The notes below the pieces were generated by a model. It had not been told where the DNA came from and did no database searches. It was given only the letters and a program-made list of their open reading frames with translations. The position numbers and the translations under genes are program-made. A stretch of 64,000 nucleotides of DNA from Pseudoalteromonas phenolica (GTDB lineage: Bacteria; Pseudomonadota; Gammaproteobacteria; Enterobacterales; Alteromonadaceae): the NCBI RefSeq assembly GCF_005876835.1, contig NZ_PPSW01000014.1, positions 124,001 through 188,000 of the forward strand, in the 5' to 3' direction. Below are positions 1 through 8,772 of this stretch, in pieces; within the stretch, counting starts at the first letter, position 1, and each line of letters starts with the position of its first letter.

Positions 1-613
1 GTCTGACGAGTTTCAAATTCTCACGGACATCTATAACGAACACGTCAATATTTCGATTTGGCAATACACTTTATCTTCCGACATTTTAAAAGAGTCGCAA
101 AACATCATTGAAAACGCGCCAAACCTTCAAGAAGTGATTGCCGCTGAACCTGAAAATGCATTTGAAAAAATAAGCAGCAGCCATCGTGCATTGAAAGCAA
201 GCCCGGCTTTATGTGATCACATCGCAGTATTAGTCGATATGTTTTGTACGTTATTCGAAGCCAAACGTGCTGGTGTGCGTTTGTCGGTTTTAGACAAGGC
301 AATGTGCCCTAAATTTCATGTCGACAAAATCCCTTGTCGCTTAGTCACCACTTTTGAAGGCGTGGCCACAGAATGGCTCCTTAACGAGCATGTTGACCGT
401 TTAAAGCTCGGTGCGGGCAGCCAAGGTCTTGATGATGAACAGTCAGGTATTATGACAGTACAAAACGCCATTCAAACACTTGAAGCCGGCGATGTTGCCT
501 TGCTAAAAGGTGAAGGTTGGGCTGGCAATGAAGGTAAAGGCTTAGTTCACCGCTCGCCAAAATTGGCCGAAGGTAAAAAGCGCTTGTTACTCACACTTGA
601 CTTGATTGATTGA
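1..613 (+). CDS. DUF1826 family protein, 3' part (5' end outside window)
   Basis: The reading frame is open from base 2 and ends at TGA 611-613, so at least 203 C-terminal residues are present and the start lies upstream. The signature is the stretch beginning MCPKFHVDKIPCRL followed by a TEWL segment, which resembles the CPRFHVD...TEWL core of DUF1826 proteins. The FHVD His/Asp pair suggests a metal site, but no biochemistry is known to me. From memory, DUF1826 genes have been found near COG0523/zinc-homeostasis genes; nothing in the visible flank tests this. A GTG at 134 could be read as a start, but the sequence upstream continues the same fold-like protein, so I treat the gene as truncated by the window edge. 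Confidence 0.75.
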   Translation, partial: SDEFQILTDIYNEHVNISIWQYTLSSDILKESQNIIENAPNLQEVIAAEPENAFEKISSSHRALKASPALCDHIAVLVDMFCTLFEAKRAGVRLSVLDKAMCPKFHVDKIPCRLVTTFEGVATEWLLNEHVDRLKLGAGSQGLDDEQSGIMTVQNAIQTLEAGDVALLKGEGWAGNEGKGLVHRSPKLAEGKKRLLLTLDLID

Positions 614-861
614 GCTTATTTTTTCGTTTTCTAAATACCCGTTTCATCAGCGCTTTGCAGCCATTCAAGTTACAAAACGCTGATTTTTACTCACCCCCTA
701 TTTCTAATAACACTTTAACTTAACGATATCTTTCAAGTATTTATTCGACATTATTATTTGCTGTCGTATAAATTGCGGGTATGCTTCGTTAAGTATTCGT
801 AATCAATTTCGCGTTTTTAGGTGATGCTGTTGGTGTCACATTCACAAAGGTCTACAGCGTT

Positions 862-1287
862 ATGAAAGTAAATGCCGATTTAATTATTGAACTAAGACAA
901 AAACAGTGTTGGTCTCAAGATGAGCTAGCCATTGCAGCAGGGTTAAACTTACGAACAATTCAAAGAATTGAGAAAGAGTATACGGCCTCATTGCAATCTA
1001 AAAAGGCCATCGCATCGGCGTTAAACATTAACTTTGCAGATCTGGAATACGAGGAAACGCCAATGAAAAAACAATACGAATATAAAACACTCGAAATAGA
1101 AAATAACGAAGGCTTTTTAGCGGGCTTCAAAAAAGCAAAGCTACCTGACTTACAGTCAATTTTGAATCAAGAAGGACAAGATGGTTGGCTGCTCGTGCAA
1201 ATACTCACGCCTGAACTGGCACAAAATGCATTAGTAGGAAAAACCGGAAACTTACTTGCTATCTTCCAGCGAGAAATCGCTCATTGA
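862..1287 (+). CDS. XRE-type HTH regulator fused to DUF4177
   Basis: A 141-residue protein in two parts. Residues about 5-60 form a Cro/C1-type helix-turn-helix (SQDELAIAAGLNLRTIQRIEK), and residues about 70-137 match the small DUF4177 domain (YEYKTLEI ... LNQEGQDGWLLV). This fusion is a recurring small regulator in marine gammaproteobacteria; its ligand is unknown to me. It stands alone, with 248 bases of non-coding sequence upstream and a hairpin immediately downstream. It probably binds DNA near its own promoter, as XRE proteins usually do, but no operator was recognised. Confidence 0.8.
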   Translation: MKVNADLIIELRQKQCWSQDELAIAAGLNLRTIQRIEKEYTASLQSKKAIASALNINFADLEYEETPMKKQYEYKTLEIENNEGFLAGFKKAKLPDLQSILNQEGQDGWLLVQILTPELAQNALVGKTGNLLAIFQREIAH

Positions 1288-1296
1288 TGAAATAAC

Positions 1297-1318
1297 TGAG
1301 GCGCAAGAAAGCGCCTCA
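1297..1318. terminator. hairpin between convergent genes
   Basis: TGAGGCGC, a six-base loop, then GCGCCTCA: a perfect 8-bp GC-rich stem ten bases after the XRE gene stop. The following T-tract is weak on both strands, so termination efficiency is uncertain. Confidence 0.55.
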
Positions 1319-1343
1319 TCAATTTGACTAACTCTCAGCTTGG

Positions 1344-2618
1344 TTAGAAATAATAACCCACGTTAATATTCAGCCTTCTTTCAAAATCATCACTGTTGCC
1401 AGCAAACGAGCCGCCGACAAAGGGTTGGTTTTTCGCATGCACCAAGTCAACATACGTAAATAACGCCCCTGCTGATATCGACATGCCTGTAATATTCATC
1501 CACGTATTGGCAGTATCATCTGATTTGTTGTAAACGGTGCCAAAATCGTTGTAGAAACTCAGTTGAGAAATAGGGCCGATGTCTACCGATAGATCATAAG
1601 ACACAGCAAGGTTAGTGCTGCTTGCCTCACTGGCGATAGTGTCATACATAGAGTTTGCACCTACGACGATTTGTGTCACATTGTCTATGTGATATTGATA
1701 CTGAGTATGTTGTAAATGCACGCGCCATTGGCCGATATGCGTCGAAGCATGAAGTGCCCAAGTTTCATGGTCGCCTACACGACTCACGCCGTCATGCAAA
1801 CTGCCATCGAGCGCTGAAAAACCCACATGGGTTGTGCCAAACTGATGTTCAAGTTGATAAGTATAGCGACCCACTAGCGTGTTATATTCAGCTAAAGTCG
1901 TCGTTGGCGCATCATGGATGTTTTCACCGCTTAGTCTAATTCCTAATGCATCAACTGAATAACGGTCTTTGCGTTCTTCAGCACCGCCATCTACGCCACC
2001 ATGTTCGTCGTTTTTGAAAAATGCGATGTCTAATACGCTGTTTTCGGTTGCTTTATGTTTGAGTACCAGTCCTAAGTCATAATCTTCTTGCAAGCCAATG
2101 AAGTAATTAGGACTCATAAAGTAACTATGAAAGCCACTATGTGGTGCATTACCAAATGGCACTGGTGCTAAGCCCAGTTGCCCATGCCAGTCATCACTCA
2201 AGTCATAATCAAGATAGGCAAACTTAACGACGCGCATGTAATCTAAAAAGCGGATCTCTGCATTTACACCGATATCGGCAATGTCACCTGAGAAATTCAA
2301 GCGCACTAAATCAAAGTCGATGTCGCCGCCACGCTTCTCGTTATCATCATCATACGACACAATGTTGTAGTTAAAACGAATAGCACCACCGACATGAATA
2401 TCTGGGGCAGCATTGACCACCACCTCTTTGCTGTTCTGCGCTTTCATCTGTTTTACTTGCTGCTCTAGTACAGCGATTTGTTGCTCTAACTTTTCAAGCT
2501 CAGTATTAGCTGTATTGCCTGCAGCCTCAACTGAAGTTGATACGAACAATGACGACATCATAGTGGCGCTAAAAAGTGCCATCGCACAAGCCGACAAACG
2601 AGGTGAAAAAAGAGACAT
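1344..2618 (-). CDS. Outer-membrane porin with N-terminal coiled coil (DcaP/porin O-P-like)
   Basis: A 424-residue exported protein. Residues 1-32 form a signal peptide ending VEA-A. Residues about 38-62 are a heptad-rich coiled coil (ELEKLEQQIAVLEQQVKQMK), as seen in trimeric DcaP-type porins. The rest is alternating amphipathic beta-strand sequence ending in aromatic NVGYYF with C-terminal Phe, the usual Bam recognition end. It is a trimeric diffusion channel by family; the substrate is not evident (DcaP relatives prefer anions or dicarboxylates). Monocistronic, with 407 bases of AT-rich sequence between its start and the next gene. No clear Shine-Dalgarno precedes ATG 2618. Confidence 0.75.
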   Translation of the reverse strand: MSLFSPRLSACAMALFSATMMSSLFVSTSVEAAGNTANTELEKLEQQIAVLEQQVKQMKAQNSKEVVVNAAPDIHVGGAIRFNYNIVSYDDDNEKRGGDIDFDLVRLNFSGDIADIGVNAEIRFLDYMRVVKFAYLDYDLSDDWHGQLGLAPVPFGNAPHSGFHSYFMSPNYFIGLQEDYDLGLVLKHKATENSVLDIAFFKNDEHGGVDGGAEERKDRYSVDALGIRLSGENIHDAPTTTLAEYNTLVGRYTYQLEHQFGTTHVGFSALDGSLHDGVSRVGDHETWALHASTHIGQWRVHLQHTQYQYHIDNVTQIVVGANSMYDTIASEASSTNLAVSYDLSVDIGPISQLSFYNDFGTVYNKSDDTANTWMNITGMSISAGALFTYVDLVHAKNQPFVGGSFAGNSDDFERRLNINVGYYF

Positions 2619-3025
2619 AAAAGCGAATTTCCGAGGTGAGAGTGATAAAATTCGCGCAAGCCTAGCCTACTCTTTTTGTGTATTCAAATTAGGGAAAATT
2701 GCAAAACTGCTAGTGATGTAAGCGAAGAATTTAAAGGCTGTTTAAACTCGTAAACAATGTAAATGATAAGAAAAAAAGCGCTATCTAATGCTGTTATAAA
2801 AGAAAATGATAAGTCTAAGTTATACAATTAAAAGTATTAAAAATCATAATCTTGATATTTAATTTTACGTAACCGATCATCAATCGTAAATTCACTGTAA
2901 CTTTAATCGCTCTAAAAGCTCAATTTTCAGACGTTTAAACTTAAGCTGACTGTTTGAACATAGTTTAATCAAAAACATAAAAAAAAGAGCGCCGCAGCGC
3001 TCTTAATGGTATTCAGTTTAGTGAA
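2619..3025. other. 407-bp intergenic region
   Basis: AT-rich spacer between two minus-strand outer-membrane protein genes. It must hold the porin promoter near 2620-2760. At its other end it holds the terminator of the downstream-lying TBDR gene. No ORF with a ribosome-binding site or RNA gene was recognised in it. Confidence 0.5.
2972..3004 (-). terminator. Rho-independent terminator of the siderophore TBDR
   Basis: On the minus strand AAGAGCGC, a 4-base loop, GCGCTCTT (2985-3004) gives a perfect 8-bp stem followed by a run of T (the plus-strand A-run at 2979-2986). It lies 21 bases after the TBDR stop codon. Confidence 0.85.
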
Positions 3026-5470
3026 TTAGAAAGCATACGTTACTTTTAATTTCACATTGCGCTCGTCCCCTGGCATACCACCTAAGAACATAGCCTTGTT
3101 GTAATACACTTTGTCGAATAAATTGTAGATATTCGCTTGGATTTTCCAGTTGTCGTTGCTGTAACTGACGCCCGCATCAAAAACGCTATAACTTGGCACA
3201 TATCCGTCAGGAATGCCGAATGAAGTAGAGTGCGTGCTGCGGTTATCAACATATTTGTGACCTAAACTGAAATTAATTGGCTCAGCGAGATTAAACAGCT
3301 CTTTTGAATAAGTAACCCAACTACCTACCGTCACATAAGGCACCCCTTTTTGACGTGTATCGAATGAATCACGGTTTGGATCTTTTTTGTCGCGTGCATC
3401 TTGATAAACCGCATTAAAGTTAAGCTTCCACTCATCAGTTAATACTGCGTTTAGGTCAAGTTCTACACCCTTAGTTTGCTCTTTTCCATCGAAAAAGCTC
3501 TTTGGTACGCTCGCGGCCGACACCCCCTCTTCATAATCAGGGTTTGCATACTCTAAGTTCGTACGACTGCTATCAAACACAATAAATGAAGCAACAAGCT
3601 GATCATCAAATGCTTTTACACGTAAGCCAATATCGTTTGAGATTGACTCTGAATCTTCACGGTCTTTTTCATTGCCATATATCTCTTCAAGTACACCAAA
3701 AGCCGTGCGACCTTTTGCATGGTTAACAAACATAGATACATCGTCTGTAAACTTATAGCTTGCGCCTAAATTAAACGTTAAGCCGCTATCTGAGGTATCT
3801 TGCTCTGGCGTTGGCTCTGCAGCACTTGCACGGTATCTTGCATCTACACCAAAGTGCTCGTAACTTTGCTTGATACGGTTATACGCCACACCCACTCGAG
3901 TTGTAATGCCATTTTCAAAGTAGGCAACATGTTGTGCGCCTAAGCCCCACGCATTCACTGTTTTATTGTAATCACTGGTTTTTAACGGATCGTGATCTTC
4001 AAAGCTGCCCGTTGCCCAGTTCGGATTACGAATGTCAAATATGTAAGGTAATTTACCTTGGTAAATCACGTCACCTTCTTTGTTTTTAATCACTTTATCT
4101 GCATCATAGATTGAATATTGCTTAAAGCGGATATCACGATCTTCGTAGTTTGCGTTGACTAAAAACTCATTATCAACATTGCCTAAAGTAAAGTCATAGC
4201 GTAGATCGGCAAAGTACTGCCAAGATTGCTCTTCAGCTTCAACTTTGCGATATTCCTGACGACGCGCAGCATAAGGATAAAGTACATCATCAACCACTAA
4301 AGGTGCACGCGGATCAGCATTGATAGTGCCACGACGATTCCAGTATACATAGTTATACGCACCGGTTTGGCGGGCAAAGCCAGAATCATAGTTACGCAAT
4401 TGCAGTTGGTGGTTTAAGGTCAAGTCATCAGTGAAAGCAATATTGTGAGTCAGTTTTACACGTAACTCTTCGCCTTCATTGTCTTTTGCCATTGGCGAAA
4501 TAATACCGTTATGACCAAATGTATAAGGCGTTAAGCCATCATTTGCTGCCAATGAGTTTGCAAGCTGTTGACGCTGAGCATCCGATAACTGCACACCTTT
4601 GCCAGCAGGATCATTAATTAAATCTTGCCAGCTCGCTTCACCTGCAGTTTTACCATCAACAGAGTCAGCATTATAAATTCGAATTGGGTGACCAATTGAG
4701 TCAACCGCGATGGCATCTTTTATATATGCCGTTGAAAGCATGATGTCTTGCGCATCACTGATCACATACTTAAAACTGACATACGCTTCATCTCTGTCAT
4801 TGCTTAAATCACGGTAGCCATCACTGCGCTCAGTTTTGATAAGCGCACGATAAGCCAGATCGTCAGTAACGCCAGCGGTTGAATCCATCTGTAATGAGTA
4901 ACTGTTCCACTGACCAAGTTCAGCCGTTAAAACATGCAGCTCTTCAAACTCAGGCTTTTTCTCAATCAGGTTGATCACACCACCTGCGCTACCCATGCCA
5001 TATAAGCCTGTTGCAGGGCCTTTTAATACTTCGATTGACTCTACGTTGGTTAGAGAGCGCGTTGGGTTAAAAGTATTGCCTAAACCTGCACCGCCGTACA
5101 TGCCATCGTAGGTATAGTTGGCACCTAAACCGCGCACCACTAAGTTATCACCAATGCCGTAGTTGTTACCTGCTTGCGTCACACCACTGATATTGCGCAC
5201 AAGATCTTGCAGATTTGAAACGCCTTGTGCATTGATTAATTCACTGTCGACAATCACAACTGCAGCTGGTGTTTCCATCAGTGACATATCTGACTTAGTG
5301 GCTAGACCCGAGTTCATGACAACTTGGTTTTGGCGACCATAAACACTGATCACTTCAATGTCAGAGTTATCGGTTGCCGAACCGATATTTGCATCTGCTT
5401 TTGCTTGCGCATAAGTGAAAGGTGACACCGCACAAGCGGCTGCGATGAGAGATAAGCTAAATTTTTTCAT
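3026..5470 (-). CDS. TonB-dependent siderophore receptor
   Basis: An 814-residue outer-membrane receptor. It has a signal peptide (residues 1-22, ends TYA-QA), a plug domain (about 60-190, with SLMETPAAVVIVD, LQDLVRNISGV and ESIEVLKGPATGLYGMGSAGGVIN), and a 22-strand barrel ending KLKVTYAF with terminal Phe. The plug wording and size fit the TonB-siderophore subfamily (FpvA/FhuA/FoxA-like). It imports a ferric siderophore using TonB-ExbBD energy; the ligand cannot be read from sequence. No siderophore biosynthesis or inner-membrane ABC genes adjoin it, so it may take xenosiderophores. A Fur-like box 50 bp upstream indicates iron repression, and a strong terminator closes the unit. Confidence 0.9.
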   Translation of the reverse strand: MKKFSLSLIAAACAVSPFTYAQAKADANIGSATDNSDIEVISVYGRQNQVVMNSGLATKSDMSLMETPAAVVIVDSELINAQGVSNLQDLVRNISGVTQAGNNYGIGDNLVVRGLGANYTYDGMYGGAGLGNTFNPTRSLTNVESIEVLKGPATGLYGMGSAGGVINLIEKKPEFEELHVLTAELGQWNSYSLQMDSTAGVTDDLAYRALIKTERSDGYRDLSNDRDEAYVSFKYVISDAQDIMLSTAYIKDAIAVDSIGHPIRIYNADSVDGKTAGEASWQDLINDPAGKGVQLSDAQRQQLANSLAANDGLTPYTFGHNGIISPMAKDNEGEELRVKLTHNIAFTDDLTLNHQLQLRNYDSGFARQTGAYNYVYWNRRGTINADPRAPLVVDDVLYPYAARRQEYRKVEAEEQSWQYFADLRYDFTLGNVDNEFLVNANYEDRDIRFKQYSIYDADKVIKNKEGDVIYQGKLPYIFDIRNPNWATGSFEDHDPLKTSDYNKTVNAWGLGAQHVAYFENGITTRVGVAYNRIKQSYEHFGVDARYRASAAEPTPEQDTSDSGLTFNLGASYKFTDDVSMFVNHAKGRTAFGVLEEIYGNEKDREDSESISNDIGLRVKAFDDQLVASFIVFDSSRTNLEYANPDYEEGVSAASVPKSFFDGKEQTKGVELDLNAVLTDEWKLNFNAVYQDARDKKDPNRDSFDTRQKGVPYVTVGSWVTYSKELFNLAEPINFSLGHKYVDNRSTHSTSFGIPDGYVPSYSVFDAGVSYSNDNWKIQANIYNLFDKVYYNKAMFLGGMPGDERNVKLKVTYAF

Positions 5471-5520
5471 TTTTGGAATATGTGCTCTAGTTTCAAATCG
5501 CGCAAACTCTAAATAAAAAT

Positions 5521-5545
5521 AATTATCATTGCAATGATCATTATT
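5521..5545 (-). promoter_or_regulatory. Fur-box-like operator of the siderophore TBDR
   Basis: Overlapping AAT-GATAAT and AATAATGATCATT elements, read on the minus strand, resemble staggered 7-1-7 Fur motifs (TGATAAT-N-ATTATCA). The site is centred about 60 bases before ATG 5470, where a -10/-35 region is expected. Pattern match by eye only. Confidence 0.65.
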
Positions 5546-5672
5546 AAAATATTTTTATTCGCTCAATCATTAACCGAACATGTAATCTTTATGTTTCTAA
5601 AAACCACAAAACAGAAACAAAAAATTAAAGGAAAATCATTTAATTCATTAGCTTAGAAAACAGCTTTCACTT

Positions 5673-5700
5673 CCTTAAGAAATTTAAGTTTTTCTTAAGG
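5673..5700 (+). promoter_or_regulatory. Inverted repeat containing a PmrA/QseB-box-like direct repeat
   Basis: CCTTAAGAAA (5673-5682) and TTTCTTAAGG (5691-5700) form a perfect 10-bp inverted repeat with an 8-base loop. Within it TTTAAG (5683-5688), five T, CTTAAG (5694-5699) fits the YTTAAK-N5-YTTAAK direct repeat known for PmrA-class OmpR regulators. The operon that starts downstream encodes just such a regulator (10232-10888), so autoregulation is plausible. Alternatively it is only a hairpin; no strong T-tract follows. Confidence 0.45.
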
Positions 5701-5716
5701 TTCGAGATTTAGAGTA

Positions 5717-5879
5717 ATACCAATCCTCTTAATTAAGTTATCTATTTTGAGGCAAGGAAAACTGGTCGATGGCAAGGCGAAAATTTTGCTACTTAGTTGT
5801 TCTAAATAAGAAATTTTTAACGAAGTAAGCGTCAGTTTTAGTCCCTCAAAATTATTAAAGTATTATTGAGGATTGGTAT
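5717..5879. repeat. 163-bp foldback repeat (MITE-like), copy 1
   Basis: The element begins ATACCAATCCT and ends AGGATTGGTAT, a perfect 11-bp terminal inverted repeat. The whole unit is an imperfect palindrome: the reverse complement shares blocks such as ATTTTGAGG and AAAACTG near the same positions. A second copy of about 80% identity by eye lies at 32053-32212. There is no transposase, so it is a non-autonomous or cruciform element. It ends 31 bases before the first ATG of the ten-gene operon and separates that operon from the PmrA-box-like site. Confidence 0.85.
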
Positions 5880-5910
5880 CAAACTATCCCAAACCAAGAG
5901 GTGTTTTGCC

Positions 5911-6582
5911 ATGTTAGCTAAGAGCATTGAATTTTATAAAACCGCTACGGCGTTTTTGCCTCGCTATCAACTGCTACGCAATGATGGCTCGGCGCCACAA
6001 GTGTGTGAGTTTATTGAGGTTGGATATAAAAACCGCTTTGATGCCTCGATCAAAGTCTCTATGCCCTACATTCTGCGTTTAAGCTTTTTATCAAAGCATG
6101 CCGCTATGGGCGTTCGCAGTGCAAACTCACCGCTATTTATAGAACAGTATCTTGATAAGCCGATAGAAGACTTTACGCAGCAATATTTTGCTTTTAACGA
6201 CAGAAGCAAAATCGTTGAATATGGCAGCTTGTATAGTAATGGTCATAAACTTGCGACTCCGCTATTTATGTTAAGTACCTTAGCGTTAATGAAAAGCGGC
6301 GTACAGGCACTGGCATTTTGTGCCACCCAAGGCGTTGCCAATATCTTAAAAGGCTATGGCTTAACCTTAACTCATTTGGCAAAAGCCGATCCAAGCAAAC
6401 TTGCAGCCTCAAACAATGACTGGGGCCGTTACTACGATACCAAACCGCAAGTTTATTTATTGAGCTTGCCGCAGGTCGCCCATGTGGTGAGCAACACTCC
6501 AAAATACGCGCAAATGTTCAAACTGATCAGCCCTTCAATCAACAAACTGGCCGCGCAAATTACTAAGGAAGCACTATGTTAA
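5911..6582 (+). CDS. Thermostable-hemolysin-family protein (T_hemolysin)
   Basis: A 223-residue protein. ATG 5911 is preferred because AAGAGG lies nine bases upstream; an upstream TTG (5866) falls inside the foldback repeat. Family-typical blocks: GVRSANSPLFIEQYLDKPIE (about 79-98), a KIVEYGSL segment, GYGLTLTHLAKADPSKL and DWGRYYDTKP. These match the family named after Vibrio delta-VPH. No signal peptide or membrane segment is visible. The layout recalls acyltransferase-like (GNAT/LuxI-type) folds, so an acyl-transfer role is possible, but that is inference. First gene of a ten-gene operon; it overlaps the ligase gene by 7 bases, which points to joint function. Confidence 0.75.
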   Translation: MLAKSIEFYKTATAFLPRYQLLRNDGSAPQVCEFIEVGYKNRFDASIKVSMPYILRLSFLSKHAAMGVRSANSPLFIEQYLDKPIEDFTQQYFAFNDRSKIVEYGSLYSNGHKLATPLFMLSTLALMKSGVQALAFCATQGVANILKGYGLTLTHLAKADPSKLAASNNDWGRYYDTKPQVYLLSLPQVAHVVSNTPKYAQMFKLISPSINKLAAQITKEALC

Positions 6583-8093
6583 ACACGACTTCAAACACGC
6601 CTTTTGCTTCGCTTTTAACTGCGCTGCGTGCACACCCTGCCAATGACATTGCCGTGGTAGCGCCTGAGCAAAGTCTGACTTATGCAGAGCTGGTTAGCCA
6701 CATTATTGCCTTTAGCCGCCAGCTAGATAGCGCCCAAATTAGTGCCTTTGCACTGCAAAGTAGTAACAACCTTGCATGGTTGATTGCGGATTTAGCAGCC
6801 CATTGTAGCGATAGATTAATTGTGCCTGTGCCCGACTTTTTCACCGAGCTACAAAAACAACATTTGTTTGAATCGAGTCAAATTAAGCATTTACTCACCG
6901 ACGAGGCTGCACTACAGAGCAAGCCTTTTGCGTACGATTTAAATGTGCTGTCGATAGAAACTGAGGGTGAGATCAACTGCCCAACAGGCACGCAAAAAAT
7001 CACTTTTACGTCGGGTTCAACTGGCTCTCCTAAAGGCGTGTGTTTAAGTAAAGAAAATCAAATTAATGTGGCACAAAGTTTAGCGAGTACTATCGAGCGC
7101 GCAACCAATACAGCCAAAGCTAAACACTTATGTTTACTGCCCTTTAGCACCTTGCTTGAGAATATCGCAGGCATATATGCGGTGCTAGTTAGTGGCGGTA
7201 CTGTGGTGATTGCCAGCGACGAGCAAAGAGGTTTTAAAGGCAGTAAACTTGTTAACCCACAGGCATTACTGGCCATAATTTCAAGTACTCAACCTAATAC
7301 CTTAATTTTGGTGCCTGAGCTTTTAAAACTGCTGGTGACAGCAAGTAAACAAGGCTGGCAAGCACCAAGCAGCCTGACTTTTATTGCTGTTGGTGGCGCA
7401 AAAGTGGATGGGCAATTAATTTCGCAGGCGCACGCCCTTGGTCTACCGGTTTATCAAGGTTACGGCTTGTCTGAGGCTGGCTCTGTGGTTGCCCTCAATA
7501 CGCATATTATTGAGGGCAACAATGCTGCGGGTGAACTACTGCCTCACAGCAAAATTAGCCTTGAAAACGGCGAAGTGATTATTCACAGCAACTTATTTTT
7601 AGGGTATCTCGGTGAGCCTGAGTCTTGGTATCCAACACGTTTCGCAACTGGCGATCTGGGCGAGCTTGACGGTAATTCGCTACAGCTATCGGGCCGTCGT
7701 AAAAACCTCATCATTAACGCCTTTGGTAGAAACATTTCACCTGAATGGCCTGAGTCTCTGCTCGATGCTACTGGCGCATTTATGCAAGCTGTAGTGTTAG
7801 GCGATGGCTATCCAGCACTTACTGCAGTGGCATACCCGTTTGCTCCGCTGAGCGACGAGCAATTGCAAGGCTGTTTAGCATCGGTCAATCAACAACTGCC
7901 CGATTACGCACAAATCGCACACATTGTCGCGCTTTCGAGCCCCATTAGCGCTATCAATGGCTGCACCACAGCCAACGGCAAGTTTATTCGTCCGGCCATT
8001 GAACAAACTTTTAAACATCATTTAGACACTTATTTTAATCAAGCACAGTGCTTTGCTCACCCACAATTTGAAGCAACTGCAAAACTTGCTTAG
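6576..8093 (+). CDS. Adenylate-forming acid-CoA/acyl ligase (AMP-binding)
   Basis: A 505-residue ANL-superfamily enzyme that should activate a carboxylic acid as acyl-AMP and pass it to CoA or another acceptor. Visible motifs: P-loop TSGSTGSPKG (145-154), YQGYGLSEAG, ATGDLGELDG, SGRRKNLIINAFGRNISP, and the C-terminal catalytic lysine in TANGKFIRP (K469). The FGRNISP hinge is like that of long-chain fatty acyl-CoA ligases. There is no carrier-protein domain. It overlaps the gene before by 7 bases and lies 10 bases before the oxidase gene. The acid substrate is unknown; a fatty acid is the natural guess. Confidence 0.85.
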   Translation: MLNTTSNTPFASLLTALRAHPANDIAVVAPEQSLTYAELVSHIIAFSRQLDSAQISAFALQSSNNLAWLIADLAAHCSDRLIVPVPDFFTELQKQHLFESSQIKHLLTDEAALQSKPFAYDLNVLSIETEGEINCPTGTQKITFTSGSTGSPKGVCLSKENQINVAQSLASTIERATNTAKAKHLCLLPFSTLLENIAGIYAVLVSGGTVVIASDEQRGFKGSKLVNPQALLAIISSTQPNTLILVPELLKLLVTASKQGWQAPSSLTFIAVGGAKVDGQLISQAHALGLPVYQGYGLSEAGSVVALNTHIIEGNNAAGELLPHSKISLENGEVIIHSNLFLGYLGEPESWYPTRFATGDLGELDGNSLQLSGRRKNLIINAFGRNISPEWPESLLDATGAFMQAVVLGDGYPALTAVAYPFAPLSDEQLQGCLASVNQQLPDYAQIAHIVALSSPISAINGCTTANGKFIRPAIEQTFKHHLDTYFNQAQCFAHPQFEATAKLA

Positions 8094-8103
8094 GAGAATA
8101 CTT

Positions 8104-8772
8104 ATGAGCTTTTTTAAACAACTGGTTTTAGAAACAGAACAAGAACGCGCTTACTTACTGGGTTCTCCCATTATTGCCCGCTGTTTTGAGGGTGATATTG
8201 AACTAAACGACTACGTGAACTTTTTAACCGAGGCCTATCATCATGTAAAACACACAGTGCCTTTACTGATGACCCTTGGCGGTAAGCTCACCGAACAACA
8301 AGAGTGGCTGCGAGAAGCCGTTGCAGAATACATTGAAGAAGAGCTTGGTCACCAAGAGTGGATTTTAAACGACATCGCCGCCTGTGGTTTTGACAAAGAA
8401 GCAACTCGTCGCTCCGAGCCGCTTATTCAAACTGAGCTGATGGTTTCTTACGCCTATGATTTAATTACTCGCATTGAGCCTGTCGCCTTCTTCGGCATGG
8501 TGCATGTTTTAGAAGGCACCAGTGTCACCATCGCCGATATGGCCGCCGCAAAAATTAAAGACACTTTAAATTTACCGAATGCTGCATTTAGCTACTTACG
8601 CTCACATGGTTCACTCGACCAAGAGCACGTGAAGTTTTTCGAAAACTTAATGAATAAAATTGACTGCCCAAAACAGCAGCAAGCGATTATTCGTAGTGCA
8701 AAACGTTTTTACGTGCTGTATGGCAACATTTTTAGAGCATTAGACGTAACCAAACAGGGAGCTGCAGCATGA
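8104..8772 (+). CDS. Heme-oxygenase-like di-iron oxidase (CADD/UndA/TenA-like)
   Basis: A 222-residue all-helical protein. ATG 8104 follows AGGAG at good spacing. Candidate metal ligands are in the family order: E80 and H83 (EEELGHQEW), E137 (HVLEGTS), and H168, D172, H175 (HGSLDQEH). The H-x3-D-x2-H end is the same as that described for CADD and related HDO enzymes, so a di-iron cofactor is likely intact. HDO enzymes carry out O2-dependent decarboxylation, desaturation or N-oxygenation; UndA makes 1-alkenes from fatty acids. Sitting between an acid-activating ligase and a reductase, it probably oxidises the activated product. It may be annotated TenA-like, but thiamine genes are absent. Confidence 0.8.
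   Translation: MSFFKQLVLETEQERAYLLGSPIIARCFEGDIELNDYVNFLTEAYHHVKHTVPLLMTLGGKLTEQQEWLREAVAEYIEEELGHQEWILNDIAACGFDKEATRRSEPLIQTELMVSYAYDLITRIEPVAFFGMVHVLEGTSVTIADMAAAKIKDTLNLPNAAFSYLRSHGSLDQEHVKFFENLMNKIDCPKQQQAIIRSAKRFYVLYGNIFRALDVTKQGAAA

Noticed and set aside
2413..2721. 102-codon plus-strand frame over the porin start
   Set aside because: Cys/Ser-rich antisense of the porin signal peptide and coiled coil; no family likeness.
3026..5470. Siderophore biosynthesis cluster around the TBDR
   Set aside because: The adjacent ligase operon has no NRPS or IucA/IucC-type genes and is separated by a regulatory gap; no siderophore enzymes are seen near either siderophore receptor.
5866..5910. Earlier TTG start for the thermostable-hemolysin-family gene
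   Set aside because: It lies inside the foldback repeat and has no ribosome site; ATG 5911 has AAGAGG at good spacing.
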